Source: an uncultured Myxococcales bacterium (GTDB lineage: Bacteria; Myxococcota_A; Polyangia; Polyangiales; Polyangiaceae). Taken from it: a stretch of 64,000 nucleotides of DNA. The notes under the pieces were generated by a model, which saw only the letters and a list, made by a program, of their open reading frames with translations, ran no database searches and had not been told where the DNA came from. The position numbers and the translations under genes were made by a program. The DNA is taken from contig CALFEQ010000089.1 in NCBI GenBank assembly GCA_937949945.1, positions 1-64,000 of the forward strand. The letters run 5' to 3'. The number at the start of each line of letters is the position of its first letter. Within the stretch, counting starts at the first letter, position 1. Shown here in pieces: positions 52,114-61,391 of the stretch.

Positions 52114-55100
52114 TCACGCGAGCGCGAAGACCTTCTGGAACGTCATCAAGAGACCGATGTCGTTCGACTTGATCGCTCCGGAGAGGAACTCGCTCGGCGA
52201 CGGCACGTACGCGTCGCGGACGATCTTCGTGAAGAGCTCCGGGGTCGTCTTCAGCACGCAGTCGGCCGTGCCGCCGGCCGGCTTGCCGGGCTTCACCTCG
52301 CAGCTCTCCTTCGAGACGATGACGGTCCACTTGGCCTTCTCGTCGTTGCCGAGCGTGAAATAGAAGGAGACGGGCTTGTCGACCGCGTCCTTCTGGAACT
52401 TGCCTTGGAGCTCGGCGAAGAGCGTCACGAGCGGGTGCTCCTTCGGTTCGTCCTCGGCGAGGCTCTCGAGGCGGGACGCGTCGAGGATCGTGCCCTCCTT
52501 GAGCGCCAGCACGGCCCGCCGCGCGAGCTTCGCGACCTCGCGCGCGGCGTCGCCCGGGGACAGGCCCTTCGTCAGCCGCCGCATGTCCGCGACGGTGATC
52601 GGCGGACCGATGCGCGCCTCGATGTCGCGGCTCGTCGGGAACTTCGAGCCCTTCGGCATCGATTTGTGCGTGCCCGCGAGATAGAGCGGCAGGATGTCGA
52701 CGCCGTAGGTCAGCGCGAGGTGGCCGAGCAGCGGCTTGAACTCGTGGACCTCACCGTCCGTCGAGCGCGTGCCCTCCGGGAAGATGAGCATGGTCTTGCC
52801 GCGCGTGAGGATCTCGGCGGCTTGACGCTCGCTCGCGCGGAGGCCTCCACGGCGATCGACGGCCTTGAGGTTCGTGAGGTTCTCGAAGAACGCGCGCTGC
52901 AGCGTGTTCTTCTCGAAGAAGTAGTCCTGCGCGGCGAGCGTGACGATGTCCTCGCCGTACTTGCCGAGCGCGTGGCGCACGAACCCCATGTCGAGGTGGC
53001 TCGCGTGGTTGGCCACGACGATCGTGTTGCGGTTGTGCGGGATGAACGCGCGGCCGACGACCTTCGACCGCATCACCTCGCCGTAGAAGAGGTCCTGGAA
53101 CTTGCCGATGATCCGCTTGCCCTGCTCCTGGATCGGCTCGGGAAGGACGAGCGGCTTCTTCGCCGTCGACCCGTTCTCGCGGCGGCCCTCGATGGCGTAG
53201 CGCGAGCGCGTGGGCGGCTGCGGGCGCAGCGACGCACGCTCGGTGCCGACGAGGTTCTCGACGTCGGCCACGGTCCGGCAGGCCTGGAGCGCCTTCGGAT
53301 CGATCGGGCCGTACTTCGCCTCCAGCGCGACGAGCAGCTCCGTCAGCGCGAGCGAGTCGAAGCCGAGCTCGTCGCCGATCGTCATGTCGCCGTGGATCTC
53401 GGACGCCTTCTTGCCCTTCACCGCGGCGATCGCGACGCGGACGGGGCTCGTCGGCGCGTCGACGCCCTCCGGGCGGGCCGTCGCGTGCATCAAGCGCTCG
53501 AGGATCGCCCGCGCCTCGTTGCGCTTCACCTTCCGCGTGGCGGTGCGCGGCAGCGGCGCGTCGTAGAGGTGGATGATCGTCGGCTGGCGCCCGTAGGGCA
53601 GCTTCGAGATCGCCGCGCGGAGAGACGCCTGCGCGCGCTCGAGGCGCTTCGCCCGGTCGATCGTGTCGTCCGGCTCGGGGACGGCGATGCAGCCGACGCG
53701 CTCGCCGCCGCTCCGGCCCGTCACGCCGACGATGGCGAGCTCGGAGATGTGCGGGACCTTCCCGAGCATGCGCTCGATGTCGTCCGGGTACACGTTCTCG
53801 CCGGTCGACGTGACGATGACGTCCTTGACGCGTCCGACGATGACGAGCCGGCCGTCTCGATCGAGCTTGCCGAGGTCGCCCGTGTGGAGCCAACCCTCGT
53901 CGTCGATGACGAGCTTCGTCTGCTCGGCGTCGGTGTAGCCCGCCATGACGTTCGGGCCGCGCGCGAGCACCTCGCCGACGCCGTTCTCGTCGGGCGAGTC
54001 GATCTTGATCTCGACGCCCGGGATCGGCTTGCCGACCTGACCCGCGGGGGATCCGGGCTTCGCCACGGTGAGCACCGGCGCGGCCTCGGTGAGCCCGTAG
54101 CCCTCCGTGAGCTTCAGGCCGAGGCCGGCGAAGAGCTGCTGCGTCTCCTTCGGCAGCGCGGCGCCGCCCGAGATGAGGTACCGGATGTTGCCGCCGAGCG
54201 CCTCGTGCACCGGTCCGAAGAGGACCTTGCCGAGATCGATGCCGGTGTTCATCGAGAGCTGCCGGTTGAGCTCGGCGGCGATCTCGAATGCCTTCTCGAC
54301 GACCGGCCCCTTCGCGTGGACCTGCGAGAGGATGCGCCGCTCGAGCAGCTGCCACACCGCGGGGACGCCGACCATCGCCGTGACGCGCGCCTCCTTGAGC
54401 GCGGCGGAGATGCGATCGCCCTTGAGCTCGTCGAGGTAGACGACGCGCGCGCCGCGCGAGAAGGGCAGGAGCATGCCGCACGTGAACTCGAACGTGTGGT
54501 GGAGCGGCAGCACGCTCAGCACGCGGTCGCCCGTCCCGAGCGGGAAGAGCGGCGCGAGCGCCGCGATGAGCGACGTGAAGTTCGCGTGCGTGAGCATCAC
54601 GCCCTTCGGCTTGCCCGTGGTGCCGCTCGTGTAGATGAGGCTCGCGATGTCGTCGTCGTCGACCTCGACCCCCGGCTGAACGAGCGAGGGATCCGCGAGC
54701 GTCACGTCGGCGAGCCGCCGCGTGACGAACGGCGAGCCCTTCTCCTCGCCGAGTCGCGCGACGGCGGCGGCGCAGGTCTCTTCGACCTTCTCGTCCCAGA
54801 GGATGACGCGCGCCTCGCTCTCGCGGACGACGTTGACGAACTGATCGGGCTCGAACGCGGGATCGATCGGCACGGCCGTCGCGCCCGCGCGGACGATGCC
54901 GAAGAACGCGATCGGCCAGTCCGGGTGGTTGTACCCGCTGAGCACGACGCGGTCGCCCTTCTTCACGCCGAGCTCGGCGAGGCGGGCCGCCGTCGCGTTG
55001 GCCCTCGCCTGGACGTCGAGGTACGTCGTGCGCGCGATGCCGTCGTTCTCGAGGCGGCCGAACGCGAGCGCGTGCTCGTGCCGCTCCGCCATCTGATCGA

Positions 55101-56829
55101 CGAGCGTCGCCAGCGTGTCGTGCGCCTTGAGCGGCTTGAGCTCCTTCTTGTAGCGCTGCTCGAGCCACGGAATGACGCGCTTTTCCATGGCCGGCATGTG
55201 CTGGTTCATCCAGTAGTCGGCCCAGTCGATCTTCTCGGGCGCCCAGTCGATCTTCTCGCGGTCCTCGGGCGAGAGGCGGGCGTAGGCCGCGCGCGTGTTC
55301 GCACAGGAGAACGGGCCCTTCTGCTCCCACGTGAACGGGATGAAGAGCCGGATGATGTGATCGATCTTCTCCTCGCGCCGCGCCGCGCTCTCGAGCGCGG
55401 CCGCCGCCGGGCGCGCGATCGAGGCCGCCGGTCCGGGCGCCTTCTTCAACATCGACGACATCGTCCGAGCGGCGCGAGCGATCGCGCCCGGCCCGAACCT
55501 GTCGTAGCGATCGATCGAGACGATCGCCGGCTCGAAGTGCTGCTGGAGGAAGTTGATGAACGGGTTCCCCTTGCCGACGCGCTGGTAGTACTTGCGCTTG
55601 TAGAGCGAGATGAGCTCGCCGAACCGCTCGCTCGTGCCGGGGTTCACGTCGCTCGCGCCGTACTGGTAGACCGGCTTCGCGGTGCCCTCGAGCAGCTCCG
55701 CGAGCGTGAGGATCATGCCCGCGCAGACCATGTCGGCCGGGATGAAGTCGAGGATCACGTCGCGGCCGACGATCTGGTGGTGCCCCTTCATCGCGAGGAA
55801 GATGATGGGCGCCGACGTGCCGATGCCCTCGTTCCAACCCGGGAACGGGAATCGGATCGTGCTCTCGCAGCACGCGGGGCGGGCGATCGTGAAGGGCAGG
55901 CCGGAGCGCGCGATGATCTGCTCGCCGATGCTCTTCGTGTACGTGTAGATGTTGGGCCAACCCCAGTGCGTGGCACGCTCGAGGCCCGCCTCGACGAGGC
56001 GATCCGAAACGTACTTGCGCTTCACGCTCTTGAGCTCGTCCTCGAGCGGCTTGCCCGTCGTCGGCTCGCCGCGGGCGACGAGGTTCTTCTTCGCGCGCTC
56101 GAGGAAGTCGCTCTGGCGGAACGCGTCCTCGCACCGGCTCTTCGCCTGGGCGATGAGGTCGAGGCAGTCGGCGATCTCGCGCTCGGGATCCCACAGCTCA
56201 CGCCCGAGCTCGTCGGCGCGCGGGAACGGGTAGCGCTCGCCGGGCATCTCCTCGAGGATGAGTCCCTCGCGGTTGCCGACGACGTAGCACGTCGACGTGT
56301 GCATCAACGGGACGTTGCCGAGCGCCTTCGCCAGCGCGACGAGGTTCTGTGCCCCGAACGCATTCGTGTCGAGCGCCTCGTCGAGCGGCGGGTTGAAGTC
56401 GACCACGCCGGCGACGTTCACGACGGCGTCGACGGAGCCCTTCAGGCTCTCGACGTCGATCCCGCAGAGCGGCAGACCGACGTCGCCGTCGACGGGCGTG
56501 ATCTTCTCCCGCAAGAACTCTTCGAAGCGATCCTGGTGGACCTCGCGGAGCGGCTGGAGCGCATCGCTCGTGGCGATCTCCTTCCAGAAGCGCTCTTCGC
56601 TCGTGTACCGGTCGTTCTTGCGGACGAGCAGGTAGATCTTCGCGACCTCCGGATAGCGATGGAGCAGGAGGATCCAGAAGATCTTCCCGAGGAACCCGGT
56701 CCCACCGAGCACGAGGAGCCGCTTGCCCTCGAGCTGAGCGCGGACGTCGAGGGTGGGAATGGGCGTCGCCGGAGCGCCGCTGCCGTTCGTCTGCTTCCCG
56801 TTGGCTTCCGGATTCTTGGGGTGCTGCAT
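52114..56829 (-). CDS. Multidomain acyl-reductase / acyl-ligase / carrier / acyltransferase / SCP2 protein (ElbD-like)
   Basis: 1571 residues from the ATG at 56829 (a TTG at 56868 is a poorer start). Domains in order: a fatty-acyl reductase of extended-SDR type (about 30-440; VLGGTGFLGKIFW, YTYTKSIGEQ); an acyl-CoA-synthetase/AMP-binding domain (about 580-1090; YTSGTTGKPKG at 733-743, GWLHTGDLG); an acyl-carrier domain with the phosphopantetheine Ser in GFDSLALTE (Ser about 1159); a PlsC acyltransferase (NHASHLD with His1275 and Asp1280; FPEGTRSTDG about 1349); and a C-terminal SCP2 lipid-transfer domain (about 1465-1571). This order resembles myxobacterial ElbD, an ether-lipid biosynthesis enzyme; SCP2 may be an addition. 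By inference it activates a fatty acid, reduces it and transfers the product. Active sites look intact. Confidence 0.9.
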   Translation of the reverse strand: MQHPKNPEANGKQTNGSGAPATPIPTLDVRAQLEGKRLLVLGGTGFLGKIFWILLLHRYPEVAKIYLLVRKNDRYTSEERFWKEIATSDALQPLREVHQDRFEEFLREKITPVDGDVGLPLCGIDVESLKGSVDAVVNVAGVVDFNPPLDEALDTNAFGAQNLVALAKALGNVPLMHTSTCYVVGNREGLILEEMPGERYPFPRADELGRELWDPEREIADCLDLIAQAKSRCEDAFRQSDFLERAKKNLVARGEPTTGKPLEDELKSVKRKYVSDRLVEAGLERATHWGWPNIYTYTKSIGEQIIARSGLPFTIARPACCESTIRFPFPGWNEGIGTSAPIIFLAMKGHHQIVGRDVILDFIPADMVCAGMILTLAELLEGTAKPVYQYGASDVNPGTSERFGELISLYKRKYYQRVGKGNPFINFLQQHFEPAIVSIDRYDRFGPGAIARAARTMSSMLKKAPGPAASIARPAAAALESAARREEKIDHIIRLFIPFTWEQKGPFSCANTRAAYARLSPEDREKIDWAPEKIDWADYWMNQHMPAMEKRVIPWLEQRYKKELKPLKAHDTLATLVDQMAERHEHALAFGRLENDGIARTTYLDVQARANATAARLAELGVKKGDRVVLSGYNHPDWPIAFFGIVRAGATAVPIDPAFEPDQFVNVVRESEARVILWDEKVEETCAAAVARLGEEKGSPFVTRRLADVTLADPSLVQPGVEVDDDDIASLIYTSGTTGKPKGVMLTHANFTSLIAALAPLFPLGTGDRVLSVLPLHHTFEFTCGMLLPFSRGARVVYLDELKGDRISAALKEARVTAMVGVPAVWQLLERRILSQVHAKGPVVEKAFEIAAELNRQLSMNTGIDLGKVLFGPVHEALGGNIRYLISGGAALPKETQQLFAGLGLKLTEGYGLTEAAPVLTVAKPGSPAGQVGKPIPGVEIKIDSPDENGVGEVLARGPNVMAGYTDAEQTKLVIDDEGWLHTGDLGKLDRDGRLVIVGRVKDVIVTSTGENVYPDDIERMLGKVPHISELAIVGVTGRSGGERVGCIAVPEPDDTIDRAKRLERAQASLRAAISKLPYGRQPTIIHLYDAPLPRTATRKVKRNEARAILERLMHATARPEGVDAPTSPVRVAIAAVKGKKASEIHGDMTIGDELGFDSLALTELLVALEAKYGPIDPKALQACRTVADVENLVGTERASLRPQPPTRSRYAIEGRRENGSTAKKPLVLPEPIQEQGKRIIGKFQDLFYGEVMRSKVVGRAFIPHNRNTIVVANHASHLDMGFVRHALGKYGEDIVTLAAQDYFFEKNTLQRAFFENLTNLKAVDRRGGLRASERQAAEILTRGKTMLIFPEGTRSTDGEVHEFKPLLGHLALTYGVDILPLYLAGTHKSMPKGSKFPTSRDIEARIGPPITVADMRRLTKGLSPGDAAREVAKLARRAVLALKEGTILDASRLESLAEDEPKEHPLVTLFAELQGKFQKDAVDKPVSFYFTLGNDEKAKWTVIVSKESCEVKPGKPAGGTADCVLKTTPELFTKIVRDAYVPSPSEFLSGAIKSNDIGLLMTFQKVFALA

Positions 56830-57029
56830 GGGCGCGTGCGTCCTACCGCACGGCCCGGTACGCGGCAACGACGGCGTGACCCTGGAATTTCACGCGATTA
56901 CGCCGGGCACCGGCGCCCTGACCCCCTCCGCCGGGTGGGAGGCGGGCAGGCGGGAAGGGTTTGATTTGATTGAACGTTCTGCCCCCTCCGGTCGTCCTGC
57001 CTCGCCACTCCCCGTGGCTGGGGCGCGCG

Positions 57030-57986
57030 TCACTGGGCGCAGACGAAGGCGATGATCAGCGATGCGCCGCCAGAGCACTTCCCGTTCGTGCACGAGCCGC
57101 TCTTGCACTGGTCGTTGTTCGTGCACGGCTGGCCGGCGGCGACGTACGCGGTGCACTTTTTGGTCTCGGCGTCGCAGTAGTGATCATCCCCGCACTCGCC
57201 GAAGCGGCCCGTGCAGTCCTGCCCAGCGCCCTTGCGCGCGACGCACGTGCTGGTGGTCGTGTCGCAGTATGCGGAGTCGACGCACGAGGCGTGGCTGAAC
57301 GGGTCGCACGCGCCGCCGACGTCCTGGATCTTCGCGCACTTTTTCGTCTTCGAATCGCAGAACAGGCCTTCGGAGGTGTAGCAGACCGCGACGCGCTCCG
57401 GTGGCGGTCCCTCCGAGATGGACGACACGGATGCCCCGTCCTCGGTCATCTCGCCGACGCACTCGTCGCCTTCCTTGCCGTGCAGGAGGACCTGGCAACG
57501 GCGTGTCGTCGTGCCTTCCGCGAAGGACGTGGCGCAGTGCGCTTCACCCTCGGGGCTGCTCGCGCACTCCGAGTCGGACTCGCAAGCCTCGCCGGGCTGC
57601 TTCGTCCCCGTCGAAGGTCCCGACGCGAAGACGCCTTCGCAAGTCGTCTCGGTCGCTTCGGAGAGCTCGCCTCCGCAGTGCGCCGTACCGGTCGCCTCCC
57701 CGCGCACGGCGTCGAGGCATGCCTGACCCTTGGCGGGATCGTATGTTGCGCCTGCCGTCAGCGCGGTGAAGAACGCCCGGCACTTCGCCTCGTCGTAGGG
57801 CTTGTTCACCTCTGCGCAGCACGGCCGGAAGATCTCGCAGTACTGGGCGATGAACGCGTCGATCGAGCCCACGGGGCCACCGCTGCTCGCGCCGTCGCCC
57901 GAACCCCCGCTGCCCCCGCCGCCCGTGCAGGCGACGACGAGAGCCGCCGTCCCCATGAGGACGCCAACGAACCGCCTCTTCGACAT
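57030..57986 (-). CDS. Cys-rich lipoprotein with repeated C-x-x-D-x-x-T-x-x-C units
   Basis: 318 residues, with GAGGAGG upstream. The signal ends in the lipobox ALVVAC, then a Gly/Ser-rich spacer. The first half is helical with two Cys pairs (CEIFRPCCAEV). The second half has five or more short units such as FCDSKTKKCAKI, YCDTTTSTCVARKG, YCDAETKKCTAY and CTNNDQCKSGSCTNGKC, separated by GxxC. These resemble disulfide knots found in many myxobacterial surface lipoproteins. A short GCCAC/GTGGC hairpin (57004-57018) follows the stop and may end the transcript. Confidence 0.75.
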   Translation of the reverse strand: MSKRRFVGVLMGTAALVVACTGGGGSGGSGDGASSGGPVGSIDAFIAQYCEIFRPCCAEVNKPYDEAKCRAFFTALTAGATYDPAKGQACLDAVRGEATGTAHCGGELSEATETTCEGVFASGPSTGTKQPGEACESDSECASSPEGEAHCATSFAEGTTTRRCQVLLHGKEGDECVGEMTEDGASVSSISEGPPPERVAVCYTSEGLFCDSKTKKCAKIQDVGGACDPFSHASCVDSAYCDTTTSTCVARKGAGQDCTGRFGECGDDHYCDAETKKCTAYVAAGQPCTNNDQCKSGSCTNGKCSGGASLIIAFVCAQ

Positions 57987-58236
57987 GACCTTCCCTCCTC
58001 GTCTTCGGCGGGCGCGAGAGGACGACTGGCTCGCCCGTGAAGCGCCACGATATCAAGACGGACCGGCGCCGCCGACGATGCACGAATTGCGCAGACGACG
58101 CGGGAGATGGACAAGCGAGCGACCGATCCGCGGACCACCGCACCCCCAGGCGTCGCACGCCGGCCCGCGAAACGCCCGTGATTTCCATCGGGTGTACATG
58201 TGGGGCGGAGGTATACATGCTGCATTGCGCGCAGGC

Positions 58237-59175
58237 ATGGGGCGGTGGGCTACGGCGGTGTTCGGAGCGATCCTGGCTCTGGCCTCGATCGCGAACGGAG
58301 GTTGCCTCGCCGAGAGCGACGAGGTCGTCGGCGAGGAGGTCCAGGAGGTCTTGTCGGGGCGATGCGCCGGCACGATGGCGCGTACGACGGCGACCGTGAA
58401 GGTCATGACGATCAACCTCCGTCACGACTCCGATGAGTGGAAGCGGAGGTTTCCGCTCATCGCCGACGAGATCGCGCGCCTCGATCCCGATCTCATCGGC
58501 CTGCAGGAGGTCGAGATCGCGGACGACCAAGCCGACAGGCTCAACGATCTCCTCGCGAAGCGCGGGCACGCGAAGTACCACGTCTACGCGAAGCGCAAGT
58601 CGGGCATCGCCGGCTTCTTCAGCGGCGAAGGCATCGCCGTCATGAGCCGCTGGCCGATCGTCGAGAAGCACCACGAGGACACCGGCAAGATGCGTGTCAG
58701 CATCCTGGCGCGCGTGAAGCATCCGTCCGGCGGCTTCATCGACATGGTGAACACGCACCTCGATCACAAGGGCGGCGCCGAGGGTGACGCCACGCGCGAC
58801 GACCAGGCGAGGCAGACGCTCGATCTCATCGATCGCAACGACGACTGCTTCCCGACGTTCCTCACCGGCGACATGAACGCGACGGAGAACTCGCCCGCGC
58901 TGAAACGCTTCGAGTCCGCCGGCTTCGTCGACTCGTACCGCGACGTCCACGGCGCCCGGACGCCCGAGACCGGCAACACCTCGCCGATCGTCCTACGCGA
59001 CGGCGCGTTCGAGCAGAACCCGAAGCGGCGCATCGACTTCGTCCTCGGCCGCTCCGCCGGCGGCCGAACGGTGAAGGCGGTCGATTCGATCGTGTGCTTC
59101 AAGAACCACGATGCGAAGGGGTTCTATCCGTCCGATCACCTGGGGGTGATGACGACGTACGAGGTCGGGCTGTGA
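58237..59175 (+). CDS. Secreted endonuclease/exonuclease/phosphatase-fold lipoprotein
   Basis: 312 residues from the ATG at 58237 (an in-frame ATG at 58198 would add 13). The signal peptide ends in the lipobox SIANGGC. The catalytic core has VKVMTINLRHD (Asn), LIGLQEVEIADDQ (Glu, metal ligand), IAVMSRWP, NTHLDHK, LTGDMNA and the terminal YPSDHLGVMT (Asp-His), the full set for metal-dependent phosphodiesterase or phosphatase activity of the EEP superfamily. Envelope location suggests extracellular nucleic acids, or phosphoinositide- or sphingomyelin-like lipids, as substrates. It is divergent from the Cys-rich lipoprotein gene over 250 bp, where TACATG occurs twice near 58195-58220. Confidence 0.9.
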   Translation: MGRWATAVFGAILALASIANGGCLAESDEVVGEEVQEVLSGRCAGTMARTTATVKVMTINLRHDSDEWKRRFPLIADEIARLDPDLIGLQEVEIADDQADRLNDLLAKRGHAKYHVYAKRKSGIAGFFSGEGIAVMSRWPIVEKHHEDTGKMRVSILARVKHPSGGFIDMVNTHLDHKGGAEGDATRDDQARQTLDLIDRNDDCFPTFLTGDMNATENSPALKRFESAGFVDSYRDVHGARTPETGNTSPIVLRDGAFEQNPKRRIDFVLGRSAGGRTVKAVDSIVCFKNHDAKGFYPSDHLGVMTTYEVGL

Positions 59176-59176
59176 G

Positions 59177-59631
59177 CGGGCTCCGGGCTCCGGGCTCCAG
59201 GCTCCAGGGAGGGTGACCGACGGGCTCGGAGTCCGACGGGCTGATGTCGATTCTTTGCACCGGTCATCGACGCTTCCAAACCGAGGATCGGGCTCGTTCC
59301 GGACGCACCGCGGGAACTGCGAGCGACCGTTCGGCAGCTCGTGCGCAACAGATCGGAGAGCCGCGATCTCGTTCGACCACGTTCCTTCGAGCACGCATGA
59401 AGCCTTGCGGGTATGACGCTGGCGCAAGTGCACAAGGTGTCGGCAACCGCCGAGGCGCTCTCGTCACGGTCATCCGCGAAGGAACGCGCGTCGGGCGTCG
59501 ACGTCAGGCCTCGAAAGTCGTCGCGGCCTGGCGTGCAGCGAGCGACGCGCTCGGCGCAAGAGCGACTGGCGCGACGCCCCCCTGCCGACCTGCCAGCCCC
59601 CTGGAGCCTTCCGCCCGGAGCCTGGAGCCTC
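59177..59631. repeat. Inverted heptamer-repeat element (GGCTCCA arms)
   Basis: The left arm (59177-59209) begins 2 nt after a stop codon and has four 7-mer units (GGGCTCC / AGGCTCC). The right arm (59598-59631) is the reverse motif, ends 4 nt before the convergent gene's stop, and is identical over 34 nt to 25595-25628. The core is about 390 nt, the longest of the set, with no convincing gene. It contains ACTGCGAGCGA (59316-59326), also present in the core of the element at 25417. Confidence 0.8.
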
Positions 59632-59634
59632 TTT

Positions 59635-61215
59635 TCAGGCCGTCACTTCCGCCATCACGATCGGCGGAATGTGCATGAGCACGATCTCCGGGCTCGGCGG
59701 CGCCGTGTCCTTCGCCATCTCGAGCGCTTCGGCCATCGAGCGCGCCGTCTCCCAGCCCATCAGCTTCGGGATGTACTCGTTGTCGGCGCCGACGACGATG
59801 ACGCGGCCCGTGTGCTGGCGGCCGGCCTCGCCCCAGTACCACATGAAGAAGGGATGGGCCGGGTGGTACGCGTGCCCCGTGCGGTACGCCTGGATGTAGG
59901 CCGGGTTCGACGCGAACTTCGCCTCGTAGCGCTTGTGCAGCTCGAGGGCGTCGCGCGTCTCGGGCAGGAGGCCGTGGACGAACTCGATGTACGGGGCGTG
60001 ATGCTCCTTGTCGAAGTAGTCCGTGCAAGGATGCGTGACGATCATCGTCCCGCCCTTCTTCAGGAGCGGCTCGCCCTTGTACATGTTGAACAGGTAGCCG
60101 TTCACCATCACCTGCACGAGCAGCGGGTTGAGGAACGACCCGACGTTGTACGGGCTGATGTACGGCACGCCGCACACGAGGATGTCGGCCTGGCCCTTGA
60201 TGGGCACGAGGTACTGCTCGTAGCAGCGGGCGAGCGTGTGCTTGTGCGTCTCTTCGGTCTCGCCGGCGAAGACGCCCGTGACCTCGTAGGGCGAGGGGAC
60301 CTTCTGGAAGATGGCCTGGCGCGCGGGCTGCGGGACCTTCGAGAGCGTGACCGTGAGCGCCTTGAGGGCGGCCTTCTCCATGCTCGACAGGTCGTCCTCG
60401 TTCTTGTGCAAGAACTCGAGCGGCTTGTCGAACATGCGGTTGTTGATGGTCGTCTCGATGTGGAAGACGTCGAGCTTCTTGTTCACGAGACGGCCCATGC
60501 GCTCGACGCTCGTGGCGAGCGCGGACCGCGACGGATCCATGTACGAGTGGCAGTCGCGCATCACCTTCGGGTTGTGGTGTGCGCGCAGGCTCTTGTAGCC
60601 GCAGAGCCCGACGGTCACGGACTTGTGCCCGCCGTCCATCGGGACGAGGTTCAGGTTGACGTAGATGAGGAGGTCCGCCTCGACGGCCTTGCGATTCAGC
60701 TCGACGACCTCGCCCTCGTCGGTCGTCCCGATCTCCACCATGTTGCGGAGATCTTCGGCGTCGTGGTTGTAGAGCCGATCGGGGTAGTACTGGTTGAAGA
60801 TCCGGTCGCCGACCATGTGCCGGATCTCGTCGGCCGTCATGCGGCGATGGACGCTCGTCGCGATGATCATCTCGACGTCCTCGACGCCGTGATCGGCCAG
60901 CGTCTGAAGCACGACCGTCAGCACGCGCTCGCGCACGTCCGGTCGCCGCATCGGCGGGAGCGGGAGGGAGATGTCGTCGATGCCGATGACGACCTTCATC
61001 CCGGGGCGGAGCTTCGCGTGCAGCGGATCCGAGTTGTACGGATGGTTGATCGCGTACCGGATCGCGGCCTCGACGTCCTTCAGCGGGGCGAGCGGCTGCT
61101 TCGGGTAGATGACCCGCGTGCCCGGAGGCAGGTCCACCTCGATCAGGCGATCGCCGGAAAAGATGGTTCGCGGAGCGCTCTTTCGGTCGAGGGTGACGAC
61201 GAGGGGATGCGACAT
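59635..61215 (-). CDS. LarA-family (nickel-dependent racemase-like) protein, DUF2088
   Basis: 526 residues. The N-terminal half contains the LarA-type pattern IATSVHRRMTADEI, where the His matches the nickel-pincer family's active-site position, and GGHKSVTVGLCGY with RAHHNP following, corresponding to the Lys and His that hold the cofactor. The C-terminal domain is alpha/beta with DILVCGVPYISPYNVGSF and MIVTHPCTDYF. LarA enzymes use a nickel-pincer nucleotide to racemise lactate or other 2-hydroxy acids. The cofactor genes larB, larC and larE are not in the window. The protein is about 100 residues longer than lactate racemase, so the substrate may differ. Confidence 0.75.
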   Translation of the reverse strand: MSHPLVVTLDRKSAPRTIFSGDRLIEVDLPPGTRVIYPKQPLAPLKDVEAAIRYAINHPYNSDPLHAKLRPGMKVVIGIDDISLPLPPMRRPDVRERVLTVVLQTLADHGVEDVEMIIATSVHRRMTADEIRHMVGDRIFNQYYPDRLYNHDAEDLRNMVEIGTTDEGEVVELNRKAVEADLLIYVNLNLVPMDGGHKSVTVGLCGYKSLRAHHNPKVMRDCHSYMDPSRSALATSVERMGRLVNKKLDVFHIETTINNRMFDKPLEFLHKNEDDLSSMEKAALKALTVTLSKVPQPARQAIFQKVPSPYEVTGVFAGETEETHKHTLARCYEQYLVPIKGQADILVCGVPYISPYNVGSFLNPLLVQVMVNGYLFNMYKGEPLLKKGGTMIVTHPCTDYFDKEHHAPYIEFVHGLLPETRDALELHKRYEAKFASNPAYIQAYRTGHAYHPAHPFFMWYWGEAGRQHTGRVIVVGADNEYIPKLMGWETARSMAEALEMAKDTAPPSPEIVLMHIPPIVMAEVTA

Positions 61216-61391
61216 GGCGAGGGCAGCCTCCGTACCACGCGTCGTGCCGAAAAGGCCAGGGGCCGCGCACCTCGCCGCGGCGCGACGACGACGATGCGCA
61301 GCCGATTTCGCAGCTCGCGGAGATCGCTCGCAGGTCTCACGCGTATGGCGGGTTTCGGGTGTTACGCTCGCACGTCTTCTTCGGAGGGGTC

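Noticed and set aside
52405..56964. A 1519-codon open frame on the plus strand opposite the megaenzyme gene
   Set aside because: Antisense open frames are common at 70 % GC. It has Arg/Asp/Leu-rich low-complexity composition and no domain, while the minus strand carries five clear enzymatic domains.
59210..59597. Short open frames in the core of the last repeat element
   Set aside because: They lack ribosome sites, have composition unlike neighbouring genes and show no domain.
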